Source: Pelomyxa schiedti (Eukaryota; Evosea; Pelobiontida; Pelomyxidae). Taken from it: a stretch of 64,000 nucleotides of DNA. The position numbers were made by a program, and so were the translations under genes. This document shows positions 56,470-64,000 of this stretch, piece by piece (within the stretch, counting starts at the first letter, position 1; each line of letters begins with the position of its first letter). The DNA lies in NCBI GenBank assembly GCA_020536535.1, contig JAHLWZ010000711.1:1094-65093 (forward strand), written 5' to 3'. The notes beneath the pieces are model-generated. The model made no database searches. It was not told the origin of the DNA and saw only the letters and a list, made by a program, of their open reading frames with translations.

Positions 56470-59400
56470 TTAGGCATAGGTGTCGCGAAGGGAACGGACA
56501 GAGAGGGAGGAGTAGAAGCTGTTGGCGTCGGACATGGCTTCCTTGGAGTGGAATTGAAGAGTGAGGGGGGTGAAGGGCTGCAGGAGGAACCCGTTGCTGA
56601 GCCAGTGGCCAGACAGAGTGCTCTGCATAAACACAAACGGGGCCATGGCATCTGACTCCAGGGTTATGAGGGCATCAGTACCTGAGGGCAGGACGACGGG
56701 GTCGGTGAGGGTGATTGTTGCTTTTGGCAGTGTGACTGCACTTAAAGAGCTGGGGTAAAAGATGTTGCTGGAGAGCACGTTGGTGGCGTTGTATGCATCG
56801 TTGAGAGTCATAAGGAAAACGCCGTCGTTGCGGTTAGCTTAGCTACCGGTTAGTTGCTCATCTCAAAAAGAAAGCCTCTACCAGTTATCTCTGAAATGAC
56901 GAGTTTCAAAGCAAGAATACTGGATATACCGTCCACTGCAACTACGGAGGATGTGTAGCTGAATTTAAGGCTGCCATCTGACCAGCTATTTTCCGTGAGC
57001 AAAAACATATGTTGCAATTGTATACTTACGAAAGGAAGGATACAGTGACAGTCCCTGAAACTGTATACTAAAAGGAAATTGAGTGAAAGAGGATCTCGGA
57101 GACAATTTGCGACCTGGTTGTCGTTCACAATGAAGATGTTCAATTGATCATCAGGATCCTCATAGGGCGACACTAGTAGTGGGGCAAAGAAGTCCTTTGC
57201 ATAGTTATGCAAGAGCTTCCACCGTCCACCATATTCTGTGCATCGCTATGAGGGCGAATATATAACGTAAAAGGAGTGAACCTATTGACGACCAGGTTGG
57301 ACCTTGCCAGATATCGTTCAGTTGCCAATACAATGCTCCCATCGTATGTGCTGGTGACACACTCTAAGAGTCATGTTATGTTTATTTTTATCTGGAGTAT
57401 TGACTTGATAACGTCGATATGTTTCAGTCTCGGACTTTATGCACACTGCTTGAACGACTAACAGGATACTTGGAAAAAATAAAGTTGATGATTGCATGTA
57501 CCCTGTGAAACGTAGCAGAAATCAGCAAATTGGGTAACGCTGTCACTGTTCTCTGGATATTTGAAATGGAGCTCCATTAATGCACGGATTTGGTCATTTC
57601 CACCTGCATGATGTTGTCTATGATTCATCAAATCCGAGCTGAAAAAAACTGGTTTTAGCGAGAGTGGGGTTGTGGAAGTACAACTATAAATTGAGGTCCG
57701 AAGTTTCTGTTACAGGTAGCCATGTGTTAATCGATGGATAGCTTTGATACCCATATTCCTTATGAAGGTTATGTAGGAAGAGAAGGACAAAAAGACTACT
57801 GAAGCGAAACGGGGTTTGGGGAAGATGTTTATATCCCAACAATCAGACTGTAGTTGGTCAATGATTGATACTTGTATTGTTTACATACAGTATAGTCATA
57901 GAAGTGAACGTCACCGTAAATTTCAGACTGAACATTGCCCCTGGTTTTCATAGTCTAGGCGAGAAAAATAGCAAAATAAACTTACCATCTACCAACATAC
58001 AGCTCTGATGTATCTACAAGTGCGCCATTACTTGGGCTACTTGGGACAAAAGGTCTCCTGTTGTTCCCATTAAACAGTAGCAAGATTGAAGGAAAAGGGT
58101 ACCACGCGTCTTCCGAAGACAACAGAGGTTGTATGGTATTCAGATACAACTCACTGGGTAGATAAGAGTGTTGTAAAATCAAATGCAAGTTACCTGTAGT
58201 CAACAGTATACAACTGAGGGTTTTCAACCGTCTCCGAGTACCAGTTGAGTGCACCTTCGTTTTCATTGTTTGCACTCCAAATTATGATAGACGGATGTGA
58301 CATTGTGCGGCGCACCTATAGGCGTTAAGTTTCATCAAATATAAAGTGATTTGGAAACCTGGTACTTCACTTCAGCAACAACATTTTCCAAGAAAGTGAT
58401 ATCTCGGGGGTACATTGCACAGGCAAACATTATCTTGTGAATTTTCATTTTAGACTGATTGGGAGTTTAATTGAGACAACATCTTCCCAAATCATGAGAC
58501 CGTATTCGTCAGCAAGATCATAAAATAGATCGGACTGATAGACACCTCCACCCCAGTTCCTTTTTAGTGTGAAAACAGGTTACATGAGATAAGGGAGGCA
58601 CCTTAGCATATTCATGTTGGCTTCAACGGCGCCTGAAAGTAAGTCTTCCAGAACATCCTCTGTCTATGAGAACTCAGATAATAACATGAAAAACTGTGTA
58701 CATACGGCGCGATTTTCAAAGCTGTCGGCAGGGATCCAGTTGGATCCCTTAGAAAATACAGGGACATTGTTAACCTTTATATAAAAGGATAAACCCTCTT
58801 CACCAGTTATTTCTTCTTGGATCTGAAAATGATTTCACCACCAATAAAACTGGATGAAAAGTACCAGCTCCAACTTTCGGAAGCCAATATTTCGTTGAAG
58901 CGATGATGTTTCACCTTTAGTGCTGGTAAATGTAGCCTTGTACATGAGTTAATTATGTGATGGCATCGAGCAGCTGCAAACCTTGACAGAATACAGCTCT
59001 CTTGTGTTGGGGGAAACTCCATTGGGCCACCACAGTGAGGGATTTGTTGCTGTAAGTTCTATTGAAACTAAATTTTCTCCCTGAGGAGTTTCTGAGTTAC
59101 TGAGAAAGGGAAGTGAGTGCATACCGCGGTAAGAGTTACAGATTTTGATGAAGTTAATTTGAGACTGTCAATTGCTACTGTTACAGTGCCTGTAACGGAT
59201 CCACTGGAAATAATAAATACACGACCCTACAAACTATAAATTTTCCCTGAAACCATATTTGAGTAATTACTGTGACAGTCCAGGTTGATAAGCCAGATTT
59301 TGGAGTTACTCCAACAGAGAACTCCGAGACCATTGCCTCAGAGTACGCAACAATGCGAATAGATTGCCTGAGTGTCTTAATTTAAAAAATTGACAGATTA

Positions 59401-60234
59401 TGCTGCTGCTGACCATATTCCCTCTGGGATAAAGCAGGGCCCCCAGTCCCAAGAAAAGCTACACTGTTCTTTGCGAATGAAATTTCGGTGATCCTCACCA
59501 TTTTGGCAAGGGTCATCTGAACTGGGGACAGTGTATGGGTATGCTGCAGCCTTAAAGAATTAGAAATCTCCTTCAGAAGAGATGTTCTACTTGCTCATCA
59601 GCATAGGTAGCAGCAGATTGGAATGCCAATTGTAGGCTATTTGTGCCAGATTTCACTACCGAAGTTATGTCAAATGTATATCTGAAAGTGGGTAGTTTTC
59701 AGACGATTGAAAGAACTTAAACCTGCGAAACATGTTGTTAGCAGTTCCAAGAGTTACTCCGTTCAATATCACGGATGCTGCTGTATCAAGCCCGTCGCAA
59801 ACAAGCAATACCTGGGTAATAAAAGGTCACCCTTACGCAGTAGCAAGTCTCAATCCAACCTTCTTATAGGAGAGCAAGGTGGTGGTGGCAGTGAAGGTCC
59901 TGCTATACGTCCATTCGCTAAGACCAACCCATCTGTAGTCAACATCACCATATCGGTAATACGGGTCCTAGTGTGCTTTAAGAAAAAAAAAAAAGTGTAT
60001 CCAAAATACTTCAATAACACCCGCGTTGATAAGGTCAGTATGAACCACCCCAGGAACAGTAGCCTGGTAGCTGGGACTGGTAATCGTGAGTGAGAAAACT
60101 AAAAAAAAAAAAAAAGAGGACCTGGTGGAGTTCTTCACGGTCCATGAGCTACCACCCAAATCCATTTCATAAGGAGGCGCGCATAGCACAATACACGCGG
60201 CCAACAAAACTACTACCGCTGTCCTAACCACCAT
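56470..60234 (-). CDS. MANBA: Secreted/lysosomal beta-mannosidase (GH2)
   Basis: The enzyme removes terminal beta-mannose from N-glycan-derived oligosaccharides. ATG at 60234 opens a signal peptide, [20 protein letters not shown]. Family blocks in order: [68 protein letters not shown]-type, [19 protein letters not shown] with the acid/base Glu in [23 protein letters not shown] and, in the last exon, [10 protein letters not shown]. Many short introns break the middle (57.3-59.7 kb), so I did not resolve every exon. The order agrees with lysosomal beta-mannosidase; a related GH2 exo-enzyme is a lesser possibility. It starts 153 bp from the polyubiquitin stop. Confidence 0.87.
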
Positions 60235-60386
60235 CCCTTGATGGGTTTTTTTTAATTTTATGTTATTTCTTTTCTACCCATCTCCTAACGAGCAGCGCTT
60301 GTTTGATTGAACGAGAAAATTGAAGAAAAGGGTTTTTTTTAAAATACTTAGATAAGGTAAGAAAGGTTTAGTGGGGTGTAAGCCAA

Positions 60387-62580
<2,194 letters not shown>

Positions 62581-63640
62581 CTCTTTTCAGCCCAGCACCG
62601 TGTGAGGAAGCACCTCAAACGCAGAGACAACTCAATACCACACCAACCACACGGAGACCCAAGACAGTGTCTCCCAGCCGCGGGGTGTCACCGACGAGGT
62701 GGACCACGAATGCCACCGGGCCTCGTCTCGAACGGAGCACGCTCCGCACTCGGCCGCCACCAGGCGACGAGGTGGGATGCTGACAGCAGAAACGCACGCC
62801 GGACCGCTCGCCTGGCCGCGCCACGAGCAGAGCCCCACTCCCAACGGAGCGCGCCACGCGCCCGCCGTCGTTGTCAAGTGTGGTGGTCCGTCCCGTCTCC
62901 CCCCCATGGATGCCAACGCACGATCGCGGGGATCCCTGCTCTGCGCCGCTGCCCCACGCCCGCTGCTGCATGTCACTCACCCCGCTGCCCCTGAGCACGT
63001 CATTGGGGGGCCTCTCCTCCACACTGGCTCAGCAGCGCTCCCCTCGTGGCCCCCCCTGCAGGGGGGCAACTCCAGAGGCTTGTGAGGGAACTCCCCACAC
63101 AGCACAACCACCCCGGAGGGTGATTGTGTCTGTGGGCACAAGCATAGAGCCGGAGGTTGCTGGCAAGTGGAGGAGTGGGCCCCTATTGGGGGGGGTATTG
63201 ACGTGCTCTTTTGGGAATTGTTTAAGGGGAAGCGGGTGACAGTGACAGCAGCAAGGCGGGGAGCAATGGCGCGAGACCGGCGGGATCCTCCTGGCCTTGG
63301 TTCCAGCAAGGACCAGTTTTGCGTGCGTGCCTCCACGGAAGTGCCCCCCTCATCGAGGGGCTCAGGGAGCAGGACTGGGTCACATTGACTCGAGCAGGCC
63401 ATGGCGCTGTTGGGCGGGAGTACTCGCAGCAGCGGGAGACGACGTCCAGGCGCGTGCGTGTGCCGCAGCAGAGCCCAGCCTTCGTGCCAGCAGCAGCAGG
63501 GGCGGCGTGACGCTCTCGACTCAGCGTAGGCGGCGCGTGGGCCTCGAGTGACGGTCCGCTTCTGGTTGATCACTGAAGGGGCGCGGGCCGGATTGGTCAG
63601 AGCCATCTCCACGTGAGGCGCAGCCAGCACAATGTGTCAG
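62581..63640. other. GC-rich stretch with no recognisable gene
   Basis: About 1 kb of high-GC sequence with several overlapping open frames on both strands, including a 217-residue minus frame (62977-63630). None shows a domain, and their length is what high GC alone would give. It does not read as rRNA. It could be an untranslated exon, a GC-rich repeat or a divergent gene beyond my recognition. Confidence 0.35.
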
Positions 63641-63787
63641 GCCTACTTCGGGGTCGTGCCTCGGCCCCACACTCGCCTCGTGTCAACGGGGACTTGTTGC
63701 TGTCTGGTTAATTGTGAGCAACAAAGTGTTAATGAACTTCATGATTACCTCGTAAAGGGGATGTGCTCCTATAATAAGCCCCAAGTC

Positions 63788-63830
63788 ACAGGCAGAGAAC
63801 GAGCCTTTCTTTCGCTCGTTCTCTGCCTGT
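63788..63830. repeat. Perfect 17-bp inverted repeat (hairpin)
   Basis: The arms ACAGGCAGAGAACGAGC (63788-63804) and GCTCGTTCTCTGCCTGT (63814-63830) are perfectly complementary around a 9-nt loop CTTTCTTTC. Outside, GTCAC/GTGAC can extend the stem with a small bulge. The stem is long enough for a small-RNA precursor or a foldback element end. Confidence 0.8.
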
Positions 63831-64000
63831 CCCGTGACGCTCTGGCTTATTGTTAGAGAAATAACTTAGTCCTTCAATAAAATAAATACCGCAAATGCTC
63901 AGTCGTAGAACGGTGCCTTTTGCTCGTATTCCGTAACTTTCGACATTCTCGCAGTAACGTTGCCCCTGCACGAAGGAAAAAAAGGGGGTTGGTGAGAAAT

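Noticed and set aside
62977-63630. Minus-strand 217-codon frame in the GC-rich island
   Set aside because: No domain, no intron or start context, and overlapping frames of similar length on the other strand; open length is explained by GC content.

Overview
This is a gene-dense eukaryotic nuclear window. The genes carry many short GT-AG introns (about 40-80 nt), long runs of Q, N, T, S, A and G codons, and homopolymer A/T tracts between genes. The conserved proteins (polyubiquitin, Sec61 alpha, CK2 alpha, PAF1, TFIIF beta, La, AP sigma, RGLG/copine-type vWA, VIT-vWA, SepA/MAP3K-epsilon-type kinase, CLU) point to a free-living amoebozoan-like protist. An archamoeba such as Pelomyxa would fit the style of the proteins, but that is an inference I could not test by search.

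Layout. 1-3.1 kb: a gene cut by the left edge, then a decayed non-LTR retrotransposon. 3.2-8 kb: an unknown protein (-), a UBP-type zinc finger, an M28 aminopeptidase and TFIIF beta (all +). 8.2-10.8 kb: a tandem pair of secreted paralogues of unknown function. 11.1-18.3 kb: a ubiquitin-specific protease (-), PAF1 (+) and an RGLG-like vWA protein (+). 18.3-30.6 kb: a possible Pol III element, then a minus-strand run of VIT-vWA-zinc finger protein, CK2 alpha, a GxGYxYP putative glycosidase, PP2A B'' and AP sigma. 30.7-42.2 kb: a coiled-coil low-complexity protein, a STE kinase, an unknown (-), Sec61 alpha (-), an unknown (+) and an ADP-ribosylglycohydrolase. 42.5-56.4 kb: a CLU-WD40 fusion, La, an LNR membrane protein (-), an ankyrin/SAM-like protein and a possible F-box-like unknown. 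56.4-62.2 kb: beta-mannosidase (-) and polyubiquitin (-). 62.2-64 kb: a GC-rich stretch with no recognisable gene, and a long perfect hairpin.

Functional themes. Transcription (PAF1, TFIIF beta, La) and ubiquitin biology (polyubiquitin, USP, two UBP-type zinc fingers, RGLG-like protein) are well represented. Secretion and lysosomal digestion are too (Sec61, AP-4-like sigma, beta-mannosidase, GxGYxYP protein, M28 peptidase). This is eukaryotic neighbourhood rather than an operon, so position alone does not imply shared function. Head-to-head pairs with short shared promoters (86-272 bp) are frequent.

No CRISPR, prokaryotic operon or clearly new multi-gene system was found. The most unusual items are a final ubiquitin unit lacking Arg-Gly-Gly, a CLU-WD40 fusion, a possible 2-nt microexon in the RGLG-like gene, an in-frame TGA before the gene at 55.5 kb, and an intron-rich eukaryotic GxGYxYP gene. 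Gene spans are start codon to stop codon and include introns; exon joins are my reading of the sequence and no transcript evidence was available.
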